From contig LUCM01006822.1 in NCBI GenBank assembly GCA_008360955.1, positions 42,439 through 106,438 on the forward strand: 64,000 nucleotides of DNA. The letters run 5' to 3'. The translations under genes and the position numbers were made by a program. The DNA comes from Fasciolopsis buskii. Its lineage: Eukaryota > Platyhelminthes > Trematoda > Plagiorchiida > Fasciolidae. Every line of letters starts with the position of its first letter. Position 1 is the stretch's first letter. Below, one piece after another: positions 14,101 through 23,209 of this stretch. Under the pieces are notes generated by a model. That model searched no databases. It saw only the letters and a list, made by a program, of their open reading frames with translations, and was not told the origin of the DNA.

Positions 14101-17100
14101 TCCATATCTCGTAACCATACAACAAAACTAGGAGCACCAAGGCTCAGTACACGCGACCTTGAAATTTCGACGAAGTAGCACACCGGCGCTACGAGTTCTT
14201 CAGTCCAGCTTAGCCCATTCGAGCCTTTAATACAAGCGTGCCCACCCTCAATACGGTGCCAACACAACTCGCCATGCAGCTACCGAGCTAACTGAAACGA
14301 CCAACAGTCGTTAGTTCCTCCCCCATCGAGTATCAATCTAGGAACCAATTATGCCTAGTATTTTAACGACACTGTCCACTTTGAATGTGCGAAGCACATG
14401 TCAAAAGCAGATAAGGCACTTACGAGTCTGTGTATCACACTGTACATGTTCTGTACTCTAGAATAGCCACAGAAGGTCATCCACGAAACTGAGATCACAA
14501 CTTTTCATCATTTGTCATAAGGCGTCTCCATCCTGAAGACTCCAGAAGTATCCACTATCACCTTGCCGGCGACAAAGATAAACAAAAATGGACAGGTGCA
14601 ACATCTTTGCCGAACACCGCTGGGAGTTCCAAGTAGGATTTATGAATCACCATATACCTCCGCGCGATGATAGACACATGTGCACAATGCTCGTACGAAA
14701 TCCACGACATTTCCAGGCATAGCTCTTCTGGTGAAGAGCGCGGAACAGCGCTGCTCGGCCGACTGCGTTGAGTGCGCCAGTCAGGGCGAGAAAACCCAAG
14801 ATTCTCGCGCGACAGCGTCTGTGGCGCAGTTCAGTCCGCGAATATTAGTAAAGATGAGGATTTTTTCATGGCTTTGCAGGTCCGCAGAGAGGGAGAGGAC
14901 GAGTGAGCGTGGCTGCGTAATACCACAGTCCATATGAAGGAAAACCAGCAAATATGACTCGCATAAGGCCTCGAAAACCAGGCGTGGCAGTGAGCCAGGT
15001 GACAGCAGAGCTGTCTACCACCGCAAAATGGTGATTATACACTTTACGCAACGTCCATAATAAGTGGCTCACTTCTGGAGCTCCCGTAACATCTTTTTAT
15101 GGGCATTGGATTAGATAAAGTAATTATATTCCGTTCCGCTGAATATCGTCATCCCAATCGTTTACTTTTTATGACATACTAAAAGTACTAGTGCACAGGA
15201 TGGGGCATATCCTATAGCCACTAGAAGTCACCAAATGAAGGAGGGAATCCGCAAATAGAACCCTGAAAATTGCAGCAGCGCAGAACAACCGAGGGTCGCA
15301 ATAGGTCAACTGTGGTAAGGAACCGGCAGAAAACGAGTTGATATCTAGCAGAAAAACCATTCATTTTGGCGCACCTAGGGTTAAGCGATTACAATAATCC
15401 TGCTTCGAAAAATCCGACAGAACGGTAGGAATGTCAAAGATGCTACGTTCCAGTGAAAGAGCCTGTTTACTACAATACAATTCTTCAAACTGCGCCCAAA
15501 TTGTTCAAACAACGCATGTACGCACAACTAGTGTCACACTGCAATCAAGTTCCTTTTCAGCCAATGTTCCATAGGTTTGTGTTGACTATTTTCATGTAGC
15601 GGTGGACTCAATGGTTTTGCTTGGTTCCAGTGCAAATTATCGGGTTTTCTTCCAGTTATTCTAAAGTGCTACTCTGATGTAGTACCTCAACAGACCACTA
15701 AACTAGGAAGCCATAAACGAGCATATTTAGTGTCAAACAAACTATCATACAGATCTGCGGATGTCTTCAACGAATTAACTCGAAAACAGAGACGGGAACG
15801 CAAAAATGGGTTTCAAGATAATGACTCTGCAAACATCTTTCACTGCAGCCAAAAACGAATAACCATCGATACCCGTTCGGCAGTAATTTCGTTGCGCGAA
15901 CCATGTAAACTAATTCACATTATAACGGGCAACTAACCGGATTTGACGCTCAGGGATCCCGCGTAATTTTTCACATAACTGAGATACTGGTATTCCCCGT
16001 TCCCCCACGAATGTCCGGACGATAGCCAGAATTTGATTCTGAAGAACACTCAGTCCATTAGCGACAGATCCAGCAGAAAATGAAGATCCAGACAACCCGA
16101 GGGTAGACTTTGCTCCCAACTCATTGGATCCATCCATTTTGGCCTTTGTGTGCAACATTCTGGCGAATATTACTTCCAGAATGTGAGTTGTCAGTTCGTT
16201 CATGTCGGTAACCAGGAGAACCTGAACCATCGAAAAATGACAATAGAAAAATGGTGAAATATCACGTTGACGTGAACCTAGGGATGCGCCAAGCTGCTCC
16301 ATACCAGAACTTGTCTTTTATGACATGCTTAGTGCATTAAAACAGTGGAAGAGACACTGGCCCGATTGTCGGGCCCAGTACAATGAAAGCGCGAATGACA
16401 GTTGCGATAAAGCAACGATATATCTCAACAAACTGACAGCCCCACAGGTATACTCGATCGATCTCGCGACCGTACTCTATTGTCGACCTTATACTCATTT
16501 GTCTTTTTCCTCTACTCAAATATTTTCATTCGTCCCGTTCTTGGTTAATCCGACCAGTTATTAAATTCTCCGTCAACTTGACCCGTCATAGCCATCTAGC
16601 CGTCAGCAGTAATTCTGCTACCTGAGACGACTTTCGCAATTTCATAGCACCTTATCAATCTCTGGAACAATTCCCGTTTTGCTTCGGACGTTTCGATACC
16701 TGAACTCCGCTTTACCGGTATTGTCGCTTAAGGCAAACGCAGCCCCTGACTGGTTGAGTCATGCATGCGATCGTGCTGTATGGCTGAAGTGCCTTGTATT
16801 TTGCCGCTGGTTGTGCTCATTCATTCCTGCCACAACTTCGTGCAAGCTGGGAACAAGTGTTCGTCAACTATGCAGAGTCAAAACGCTTCATTTGCTTTAA
16901 AGCCGGAAAACTTCTCATTCGAACATTTCAGTCAATTACTAAGGAGACCTGTCCCTATTTCCCTCCTTCCGATTTCCGTGTTATTTGAGAAACAAGCGAA
17001 AAGGCTTTTGCTTTCCGTCTGACTTCATTTCCAAATAACCTAACTATCCTAAGCCCCCGGCTTTATCTTCCCCCAAGGCTCTACTTTCTCTACTTCATAT

Positions 17101-20100
17101 TAGGACTAGGAAGACCATTCAAGCGTTGCGTTCTCTCAATGTTTGCAAACCATCCGATCCGGACGGCTTACAACCCAACGTTTCGAAAAACTGTGATCCT
17201 GAACTGGCTCTTTCTAAACATTGCCTCTGATGTCTTTCTTTTAAAAATTCCAACTCTACGACACCTTGGAAACATGCCGCGATTACCTCGATTCATAAAT
17301 ACGGAGAACCCCTGATCTGAAGGACTATCGCCCCATTTCCCCGGGTAGCCTAAAGCACGAACTCACCTTGGGCCGTTCGCATACAGAGATTGGATGACTG
17401 AAATGCATTTCGGCAGCACACTCTTCAATGAGGGAGCACAAAAGAACTGCACAATCAACTGAGTTGAACGCCGCTTCCAAATTAAGACAGAAATCGTCGG
17501 TCTATGGAACATGCGTCCATGTCCTAAGACTTGTCGCAAAGTGAAAATTCGACCAATACAACGCCGACCAGAAGGGAAACCGACCTGATTCTTACACATA
17601 CACCTTTCACTATTACTAAAGGATCGGCCGAGGATAATACCCGCGAGCAGTTTGGATGAAATGCTTACTGAAATAATTCCTGTAGTTTTCACATGAAGAC
17701 CTATCACCTCACTTGTGAATCGCCACAACCACCGATTCACGCCAGTTCTTAGTAATCTTTTCCCTTGCCTAGATTGATCTTCGGAGCTTTGTTAATTGCG
17801 ATGGTACGACCTAACCAACATCCTTGAAGAAGAATGGTGACAGTCCATCAGGTCTAGCCACCTTATGCCTTTTAGGAAAATCTCTTCCTGATCACCTGCA
17901 GTCAACGGTCTTGGTTTCTCCAGTAAGCGAATCATCTTCATCCGAGTGAATGAGGCTCTTCTAGGTCCTTTCCTTTAAATAACGGCGTTTCCGCAGATTC
18001 AGTACTTGTAGCCACTCTCTTTTTTTATTCCCTGCAATCCTATCCATTTCTTTGGAAATCAAACCATTCCCACTACGCCCTTTATTATCGCACTCCTTAC
18101 CACGCAAATATCGACCGTGATCATTGTCGCTAGTGCACCTTTAATCTCCGATTCCGAACACAGTTAATCCTGGGGCTCCAACAATCATGTTGCAATTACT
18201 ATTTCTAAAGCCTCTTTTCATTCAATTTCTCTGAATTCGTTCGACTGATTCCAGTTATTCTTCATAATAGTCCTAGTTCTTATCTGAGCTTGCTTCTTGC
18301 GCTGCGAGCAGAGTCGGTTTTCTGTTTCGCGTTAGACGTTTTTTCACTCCATCTCGTTCTTCTCTGCTGCATACGACGCAGATCCGTCTCACACTAAAAT
18401 ATTGCAACCACGTGTGAGATGGGGCTTTATCCACTTCCCTTTCTCTTGATCGGGTTCGACGAAAGATCATCCGGTTGACAAAAGACCTTCACCTAACGTC
18501 CAGTCTGCACTCAATAGACCATCGCCATGCGGTTGTGTTGCGATTTCTTTCCTAACGTTGCTATTTTGCTTTTCGTTCTTCGGAGCTTACCTCAGCAGCT
18601 CCTCTTCCGGTAACTTTTCTCTACTCATCCCATACACAAACACATAGTCATCCTTACCAATTCTCTCCAATTGGGTGTCGTACTTCTACTTTTTACTCTC
18701 CTTTCTTTCCTCCGGACTTCACTGTCTATGTTCTCATCCACTTAAAGTTTTTTTCAAAGCAAGGTGAATACACTTACCTTAACATGAATGTTCTCCTATA
18801 TTTCCTTATTACGGTAAGTGCTTTCACTTTGGAATCCTCTCTGTACACTGTTTTATTCTGTGTAACAAACAAGTGATCTAAAATCAAATAAGGCATCAAA
18901 GGGTCAGATGTGACAGCGATAACCAATTGTCGTCCACCACTAATCTCGCCACGACCGAAAGCTCGTCTCCTCTTCATTATCTTTACTTTAATATCATTAT
19001 TCCATTTGCGGTCGGGAACAAAGAATCTCCGAATTCATTGAGATAAGCGACATACCAACAGCGTTGATGAAAGAAGCGGAGCAGCATATTAGAACGGAAA
19101 ACAAGGCACAAACAGTAAAAGCCGAAAGTCCACAGATAAATAAAACAAAGTCAGATATGGGGCTGCTAGCTCTGATTCCGGACAGAAACAGGGAACAGTC
19201 CTGCAAAAATGATCTATGCGCATTGCCCAACCTCGTAGTACTTTCAACCTTCACTTGTTCACTCGGCAGCAGAACCGATCTTAGGTATTTGAATGATGAC
19301 ACAAACTCGATTTGTCCGCCTTTTTTACAACATTCTTGACGCAGCGGAAAGGACACGTCTCATAGCCATCAAGGCCCAATACATGAGAAGGGAGACCGAC
19401 AACCTTGATTCTGAAACAGTGACACAGAACCACATAAGTTCATTTTAAGTTAGGTGTATTGACGAGCCGGACGACAGCGAGCTGCCATCTGCCACCAAAG
19501 AAAGTCATTGGACACGTGGTACAGGAAAGTTCGAAAAGGCATTCCTTTCCGTCGTATTGATTTCAAGACCGACTTCCGCAGTTTACAGTTTCAAATATTG
19601 CTTTTACAGCGACTGAAGAATCGCGTGTAATAAAGTCGTCCGCAAACTCCAAATCTGAGTTATGGATTGGAAGATTCAGCTACACGCCTTGGTAGTCAGT
19701 CACTGCACTGCTTGTAGACAAATTGATGGCTCAAGTGAACGGAATCGGGAAGAATAGACCACTCTGTCTGACCCCGGAATGAATGAATTCTGGGGATTCT
19801 TCACCATATTTTCGCATTCGTGTGATAGTGGACCAATAGTAAGCCTTTGGATGCCTTAGCATGGTCTCAGGCTCTCAGTTGGTTACTCACCCTGAACACC
19901 TCTCGAAATGCGCCTAAAAAACTGTCTCGAATGGCCTCTGCTGTCTTCTCGTGGTGGTTTTGCCACAAAAGTGCTAGGACGAAGAAGAATAGCCGATGCC
20001 CTTTACTGGGTTGGCTGATCATTGATGATCGGTCTCGAAGAATCGGCTAAACTCTGATTTTAAACCAAACACAGGCGGCAAATGAAGCATACGGTTATAT

Positions 20101-23100
20101 GCTCACCGGTATTTGTGGCGAAGGAGTGTACTAGGCGCCCAAGATTTCTGGTCTCCGAAAAGGGTATGAAGTGAACAACCAGACAGTAGGCTATCGAACC
20201 CTCAGATCGTCCAGCCACCTTGTGAGTTAGCCTACTTGGTCAAAGGCTTTAGGTATGATTCCCAAAGCCGATCCCCTACTTCGGTTTGGGCAACCGGGTA
20301 GTGCCAGACCCAAAGAAGATTCGTGGATCTCGATGCAAGGTCGACGATGTGATGAAGAATGGAAGTGTTGTGAACTGAACAGTTTTTTTCTTCCGCTTTG
20401 CGCTTACTGTTTTCGTCCTTTACCATGATCCCGATGGCACAGTATCTGTATTCAGATTTGTGCAATATATTTATCACATTAAGCTCCAAGAATTCCTGAG
20501 AGCTTAGCGAGTATGCCATTGGCTTCTATTAGTTCCTCGTGGGCTCACCGATTACTAAGTCAAAAGCAGTGCGGTTAGCTGCTGGAACTTGCAGCCGCAT
20601 CCCAATACGCAACGTCAATGATGCCTCTGATGTCAAAATCTGGGTATGGTCTAGCAGCTAACAAGCGATTAATAGTAAATTGTAAATCTTAACAGGACCC
20701 CGACTGGACCGATGCTTTTTTAATTGCCGTTGACCTTTTCCTTTCTATTTTGGGAGTTGAACAGCTGGATGGATATACCCTCAATCACCTGGAAATATCC
20801 CGTGTTCCCATGTAGAGCGAAATAGCTCGGAGAGTTTATCAGTCAATGGGGTCAGGCATGTTTTGTAGACTTCCGGAGTGCTATGCTCTCCAGTAGTTTT
20901 CCCGTTCTTTAGTTGATTAACGACGTCTGCCATTTCTGTAGTGCTTGGCGACTCAGAGCTGCATGGCTTGAGTCGAACTGAAGATGGTGGGTTAGCCGTT
21001 TGGTTGACAGGTCGATTAAGAGGCTGATCAAAATGTTCTAATCATATCTCAATTTTTGGGATGAATTAGCCTATTATATCGTGCAGAGTGCACTCAGGCT
21101 AGTGACACCAACTTGAAGCGCAACGCTGAAAGTATATTCTCGCCTGGCCCTCAATACCTGACTCCTAGCCTGCTCGTCACTCGGGCAGTTTTTATTCATC
21201 CAATCTCAAGGATACTACGCAGACATCGGCGATCGACGACCTTTAAGCAGCGAATGTCTTTAGCTAAAAAACTCCACATCTCGCGGGCAAACAACAAAGC
21301 CTAGCGCACTGAAGCAAAGTAAACGCTGCCGTCAACTTCAGTGAAATACCTGGTCGGTGCCGCAAGTGCTCCAGTCGAACACACCGCACCAGAGCTTTGA
21401 TACACGCGTGTTCACCTTTGCAATTACGCATAATTATCATCATCATCATCATCGTTCAGCGTTAAACAGCAAGGCAAGCCTCACTGACCGCTGCCTTTCC
21501 CCAGGGTTACACGTTACACGAAACACAGTCTAAATGTACAAACGCACGTGTTTTCAATCATTCTGATTCGACAGAAAATGACAGCACGATCGCCACTATT
21601 CACGGTTCACTGCCATATCCTTCAGTGTCTCCAGCCAGCAAGTCGACGAGTCTTTCGGACCCCAACCACGAAGGCGTGAGATACCTACTTTACCTAAGTT
21701 GGCTGTACATTTCCTCATTCCACATTGCCACTTCATCTGCCGACCTCCACATGGCTTCTTCCATTCTTTAGGAGGAACAAAATAGGGCACGGTATGGCAG
21801 ACGAGTGTTCGTCATACGCAACACGTGAGCCAACCAGCGTAGTCTACTAAGTTTCATACGCTGAAACAAGCTGTTCACAGAAGTGGCACCTATCACACCA
21901 CCATTACTCGTCACACAGCTGTCGAAGCAACTGAAACGGCCAGCAATTGTTAGTTCCTCCCCATTCAGTGTTACGTTCGGTACTACTGTTGCGTGACAGC
22001 TCGCTGGATCATGGAGGCGCGCAAGCCGTCATGCCATTTCAAAATGCAGCCATGTAGTCCCGTTTGTTCGTCGAATGCTCGTGGGCGAATTCCGTGTGAC
22101 GGTCACATCCATTCTTGGCGCTGAGTACGAAGTTGATACTGCGAGATGTCGCCATCCTGTGATTATGTTGTAGTCTAAGTTGGACGCCGCTTTCGTCCAG
22201 CTGAACCAGCCCCATTTGTTGCTTTTGTTAGCTGGCCATCCGACAGTTATTCTCAATTCAATGGCCTGGGTGCAGCTCAAATTAAACTTCAGGTACCCCT
22301 TGGCAATTTCAGCTAGGTGCAAATCGTACAGCATTATTGCCGTTGGAATCGTTATTGCTCCTAGGACTCTTACATATCCCAGCTGATTCTGAATACCCTG
22401 GTTCGCGAACAGTTCCTTTCACGCTATTTTCCTTTTTAGGACGTTAACAAATGACTTTCTCTATACATGAAGCATTCTTCATCTATCCAACTACGGATTT
22501 CAAGCCACTAAAAACCACCCCGGACTGTTTGCCTTTGGACAATTTTCCATCATTTGTTGGATATATCAGGGTGCATAAGACATTAGCATGATGTCCAAAA
22601 CATCTCACTCAGCACAGAACACTTACTCTGAACGCAATTATATGTTTTTGGCCCTGAAAATTACGCACGTGACCATGGACACGAACGTAGGAGAGTTCAC
22701 GGAACGGTCGGGATTGTTGAGCGGCGGGTGCATTATCCTGAACGTTTGATTGAGAAAAAAAGGGTTTATACCTGGTCCTCAACAAACATTTTTACCGGTA
22801 AGTATGGACCAGTATAGTCATCAACCTCGTACTCAATGCGCGTGGCAGATTCATTCACTGAGCGAACTACTCCTAGTACGGTTACCTAAATGGAGAATTA
22901 CCCAGTGCAACAACACGCAAACCTGTGAGAACTCCATGCCTATGGGAGAAACAAATTTATCTCCCTCCTGTGTAGCCGCCATTACTTCGGCGCAGGTGCA
23001 AGGGACAATGCTGCCCTGGTTGGTTGGTTTCTAAAGCAAGGGAAGTTACAAATACGAGATTCCACAAGAAAGACTTACTTTAGCTGCCGCTGAACCAACT

Positions 23101-23209
23101 GCAGAAGCCATGTATCCACCTCCATAATCTGCTCCTGATTGAAAACCACCATATTCTGCAAATTAATAAGCAAAGCGACAATCTGTATCGAACCCGTTGA
23201 AGACCACAT
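5116..23209 (-). CDS. RPA2: Replication protein A 32-kDa subunit (RPA2), seven-exon gene
   Basis: RPA2 is the middle subunit of the heterotrimeric single-strand DNA-binding complex used in nuclear replication, repair and recombination. The coding exons (minus strand) are 23209-23194, 23155-23079, 23030-22923, 22885-22772, 22737-22627, 16221-15938 and 5197-5116. They total 792 bp, giving 263 residues plus a TGA stop. All introns are GT-AG and every junction keeps frame. Residues 1-40 are a Gly/Tyr-rich tail. About 40-170 form the OB fold ([10 protein letters not shown], then [28 protein letters not shown] and [12 protein letters not shown]). About 195-263 form the winged helix ending [18 protein letters not shown]. 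The human protein has 270 residues with the same order of blocks. Introns measure 38, 48, 37 and 34 bp, then 6405 and 10740 bp. Family identity is essentially certain by motif colinearity; whether the gene is transcribed cannot be judged here. Confidence 0.95.
7335..7356. repeat. (AC)11 microsatellite
   Basis: Uninterrupted AC dinucleotide run. Confidence 0.95.
7988..8089 (-). CDS. Candidate cassette exon inside RPA2 intron 6
   Basis: This 102-bp segment is open throughout in one frame ([20 protein letters not shown], then [14 protein letters not shown]). It is flanked by a strong acceptor (TTTGCATTCTCTTACAG) and a near-perfect donor (CAG|GTGAGT). I do not recognise the peptide. Spliced between RPA2 exons 6 and 7, the phase would be wrong: the junction reads R-L-T-stop. 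It would therefore act as a poison exon rather than add sequence. It could instead belong to a separate nested gene, or be chance. Confidence 0.4.
9300..9640 (-). repeat. tRNA-derived SINE-like repeat, copy 2 (diverged)
   Basis: The reverse complement keeps the family's head (TTGCCCAAACC...), a degraded A-box region (TTTGACCTAGCG) and GGTAGTTGGACGATTCGAGG, aligned with the other two copies. It is clearly the oldest of the three. Confidence 0.5.
10440..12350 (+). mobile_element. RTE-like LINE, internally deleted (endonuclease + C-terminus)
   Basis: 10440-11000 reads in two frames as an APE-type endonuclease: [45 protein letters not shown] and [20 protein letters not shown]. 11538-12162 is the C-terminal region: [40 protein letters not shown], then [20 protein letters not shown]. 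The RT catalytic core is missing between them. The 3' end runs into GATGATGA near 12336-12345. The 3' portion is duplicated at 21433-22020 (minus). Frameshifts and stops make it non-functional. Confidence 0.8.
12341..12821 (+). repeat. Inverted repeat A, plus-strand copy (intron 6)
   Basis: This block of about 480 bp is about 97% identical to the reverse complement of 18280-18740. It has one roughly 17-bp insertion near 12360. It contains an open frame (12627-12830) of 67 codons that is preserved in the other copy. It begins right at the trinucleotide-repeat end of the LINE at 10440-12350. Confidence 0.9.
13640..14870 (-). mobile_element. RTE-like LINE fragment: RT palm, thumb and C-terminus
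   Basis: Read on the minus strand in shifting frames, this shows [16 protein letters not shown] near 14610 and the RT catalytic box F-V-D-D (14476-14487). It then shows the thumb ([13 protein letters not shown]), an FDHRCLRG-like segment and RVSRLRWF...[11 protein letters not shown] near 13860-13960. Many stops. It is more diverged than the copies at 11538 and 21596. Confidence 0.7.
15938..16221 (-). CDS. RPA2: RPA2 exon 6 (end of OB fold, linker, start of winged helix)
   Basis: This 284-bp exon follows acceptor ATGGTTCAG. It encodes [20 protein letters not shown], then a Ser/Gly-rich linker and the first winged-helix helices ([20 protein letters not shown], then [15 protein letters not shown]). 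[12 protein letters not shown] is diagnostic of RPA2. The donor is CG|GTTAGT at 15937. Reading through it would add L-V-A-R-Y-N-V-N and stop, which would delete the last winged-helix hairpin. The matching exon 7 shows that splicing is the normal form. Confidence 0.95.
16560..17360 (+). mobile_element. Jockey/CR1-like LINE fragment: linker and RT fingers
   Basis: The plus strand reads [20 protein letters not shown] then [16 protein letters not shown] and [10 protein letters not shown] at 17130-17350. This is the RT motif series L...K..GPDG...P..WK.A...P+.K.+ NYRP+S. The upstream part (16680-17020) fits the linker between endonuclease and RT. It stops abruptly at about 17360, where an opposite-strand RTE-like RT begins. 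Confidence 0.65.
17363..17960 (-). mobile_element. RTE-like LINE fragment: RT fingers
   Basis: The minus strand reads [20 protein letters not shown] then [20 protein letters not shown] and [17 protein letters not shown]. These match the RTE RT segment QAGFRPGRGCIDHIFTLRQ...YRRPT...LD.K.AFDS...LKALYAN. The conserved Asp of the first palm motif is lost. Earlier RT motifs ([26 protein letters not shown]) extend to about 17960 in other frames. Confidence 0.75.
18280..18740 (-). repeat. Inverted repeat A, minus-strand copy (intron 5)
   Basis: Reverse-complement partner of 12341-12821. The same 65-67 codon frame is kept (18273-18470, minus) with a handful of substitutions ([20 protein letters not shown] identical in both). 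The repeat family is unknown to me. The Cys/Arg-rich [10 protein letters not shown] part is too short to assign. Confidence 0.9.
19000..19900 (-). mobile_element. RTE-like LINE fragment: RT palm and thumb
   Basis: The minus strand shows [13 protein letters not shown] (19740-19780) and then [20 protein letters not shown], with the F-A-D-D catalytic box at 19635-19646. Further on come EINTT and [20 protein letters not shown] (19230-19290), the thumb-region KYLGS motif. Frameshifts occur between the blocks. Confidence 0.75.
20050..20310 (-). repeat. tRNA-derived SINE-like repeat, copy 3
   Basis: The reverse complement contains TTTGACCAAGTAGG (A box) and GAGGGTTCGATAGCC (B box). The downstream body (CTAGTACACTCCTTCGCCAC, then ATACCGGTGAGC) is nearly identical to 4140-4180. 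It lies in RPA2 intron 5. Confidence 0.6.
20580..21440 (-). mobile_element. RTE-like LINE fragments: RT fingers and C-terminal piece
   Basis: 20690-21080 (minus) reads [24 protein letters not shown] then [20 protein letters not shown] and [11 protein letters not shown], matching the ...LK.GKA.GPDGIP.EVYK motif of RTE RTs. 21110-21440 (minus) reads [14 protein letters not shown], equivalent to the FDHRCLRSI motif near the C-terminus. The middle of the RT is missing. Confidence 0.65.
21433..22020 (-). mobile_element. RTE-like LINE 3' end, sister of the 10440-12350 element
   Basis: The 64-codon frame at 21790-21596 differs by about one residue from 11938-12130 ([40 protein letters not shown]). 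Upstream, [13 protein letters not shown] and a thumb-region [16 protein letters not shown] follow. The element terminates in (ATG)n, seen on the plus strand as (ATC)6 at 21435-21453. Such 3' trinucleotide tails are usual for RTE elements. Confidence 0.8.
21435..21453. repeat. (ATC)n tail of the RTE-like element
   Basis: Six ATC/CAT units at the 3' terminus of the minus-strand LINE, equivalent to the shorter GATGATGA at 12336-12345. Confidence 0.85.
22627..22737 (-). CDS. RPA2: RPA2 exon 5 (OB-fold, C-terminal strands)
   Basis: This 111-bp exon (37 codons) runs from acceptor CGTTCAG to a consensus donor GTAAGT (22626-22621). It encodes an Ala/Gln-rich loop and then [20 protein letters not shown] and F-R. 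This matches the human [22 protein letters not shown] segment. It joins in phase 0 to exon 6, 6.4 kb downstream. Confidence 0.94.
22772..22885 (-). CDS. RPA2: RPA2 exon 4 (OB-fold core)
   Basis: This 114-bp exon (38 codons) encodes [20 protein letters not shown] followed by [18 protein letters not shown]. It aligns with the human VTIVGIIRHAEK...YKIDDMTAAPMDVRQW block, the central OB-fold strands that contact single-stranded DNA. It is bounded by a 37-bp intron (22886-22922) and a 34-bp intron (22738-22771). Confidence 0.94.
22923..23030 (-). CDS. RPA2: RPA2 exon 3 (first OB-fold strands)
   Basis: This 108-bp exon (36 codons, phase 0 at both ends) follows the pyrimidine-rich acceptor CTTGCTTTAG. 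It encodes [20 protein letters not shown] and on to GMEFSQ, aligning with the human IVPCT...VEISQ block. A second AG 15 nt further in would remove K-P-T-N-Q without a frameshift. The preceding 48-bp intron has an in-frame TAA, so its retention would truncate the protein. Confidence 0.93.
23079..23155 (-). CDS. RPA2: RPA2 exon 2 (Gly/Tyr-rich N-terminal tail)
   Basis: This 77-bp exon lies between acceptor TTTGCAG and a consensus donor GTAAGT (23078-23073). It encodes [20 protein letters not shown] and a short Ala-rich end. The composition matches the flexible Gly/Tyr/Ser-rich N-terminal tail of RPA2, which is the phosphorylated segment in other animals. It starts in phase 1 and ends in phase 0. 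Confidence 0.92.
23194..23209 (-). CDS. RPA2: RPA2 exon 1 (start codon)
   Basis: This 16-bp coding exon reads M-W-S-S-T plus the first base of a Glu codon, then donor GT at 23193-23192. The start was chosen because M-W also opens vertebrate RPA2, the phase (1) matches exon 2, and intron 1 (23156-23193) is then 38 bp, like its neighbours. The donor (G|GTTCGA) is not a strong consensus. A 5' UTR or trans-splice site upstream is not resolved. Confidence 0.8.

Larger units (their letters stand above)
5198..15937 (-). other. RPA2 intron 6 (10.7 kb, TE-filled)
   Basis: This GT-AG intron separates the two halves of the winged helix. It contains a possible extra exon (7988-8089), a SINE (9300-9640), a plus-strand RTE-like LINE (10440-12350), one arm of an inverted repeat (12341-12821) and a minus-strand RTE-like fragment (13640-14870). 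I see nothing else identifiable in 5198-7330, 8240-9300, 12830-13640 or 14900-15937. Confidence 0.9.
16222..22626 (-). other. RPA2 intron 5 (6.4 kb, TE-filled)
   Basis: This GT-AG intron lies between the end of the OB-fold strands and DMNEL. It is packed with a Jockey/CR1-like fragment (16560-17360, +), several minus-strand RTE-like fragments (17363-17960, 19000-19900, 20580-21440, 21433-22020), the second arm of an inverted repeat (18280-18740) and a SINE (20050-20310). Two open stretches, 18774-18977 and 22029-22334 (both minus), resemble nothing I recognise. Confidence 0.9.

Noticed and set aside
15169..15300. Alternative RPA2 last exon after TGCAATTTTCAG
   Set aside because: The acceptor is good and the phase works, but the peptide ([18 protein letters not shown]...) has none of the EGH.YST.DD.HF signature.
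15910..15937. RPA2 ending by read-through of exon 6 ([12 protein letters not shown])
   Set aside because: A donor CG|GTTAGT lies here, and exon 7 at 5116-5197 restores the conserved winged-helix ending in the right phase.
18774..18977. 67-codon minus frame ending at a consensus donor (TTAAG|GTAAGTG) in RPA2 intron 5
   Set aside because: No pyrimidine-rich acceptor upstream, no RPA2 similarity, and RPA2 exons 5 and 6 join correctly without it.
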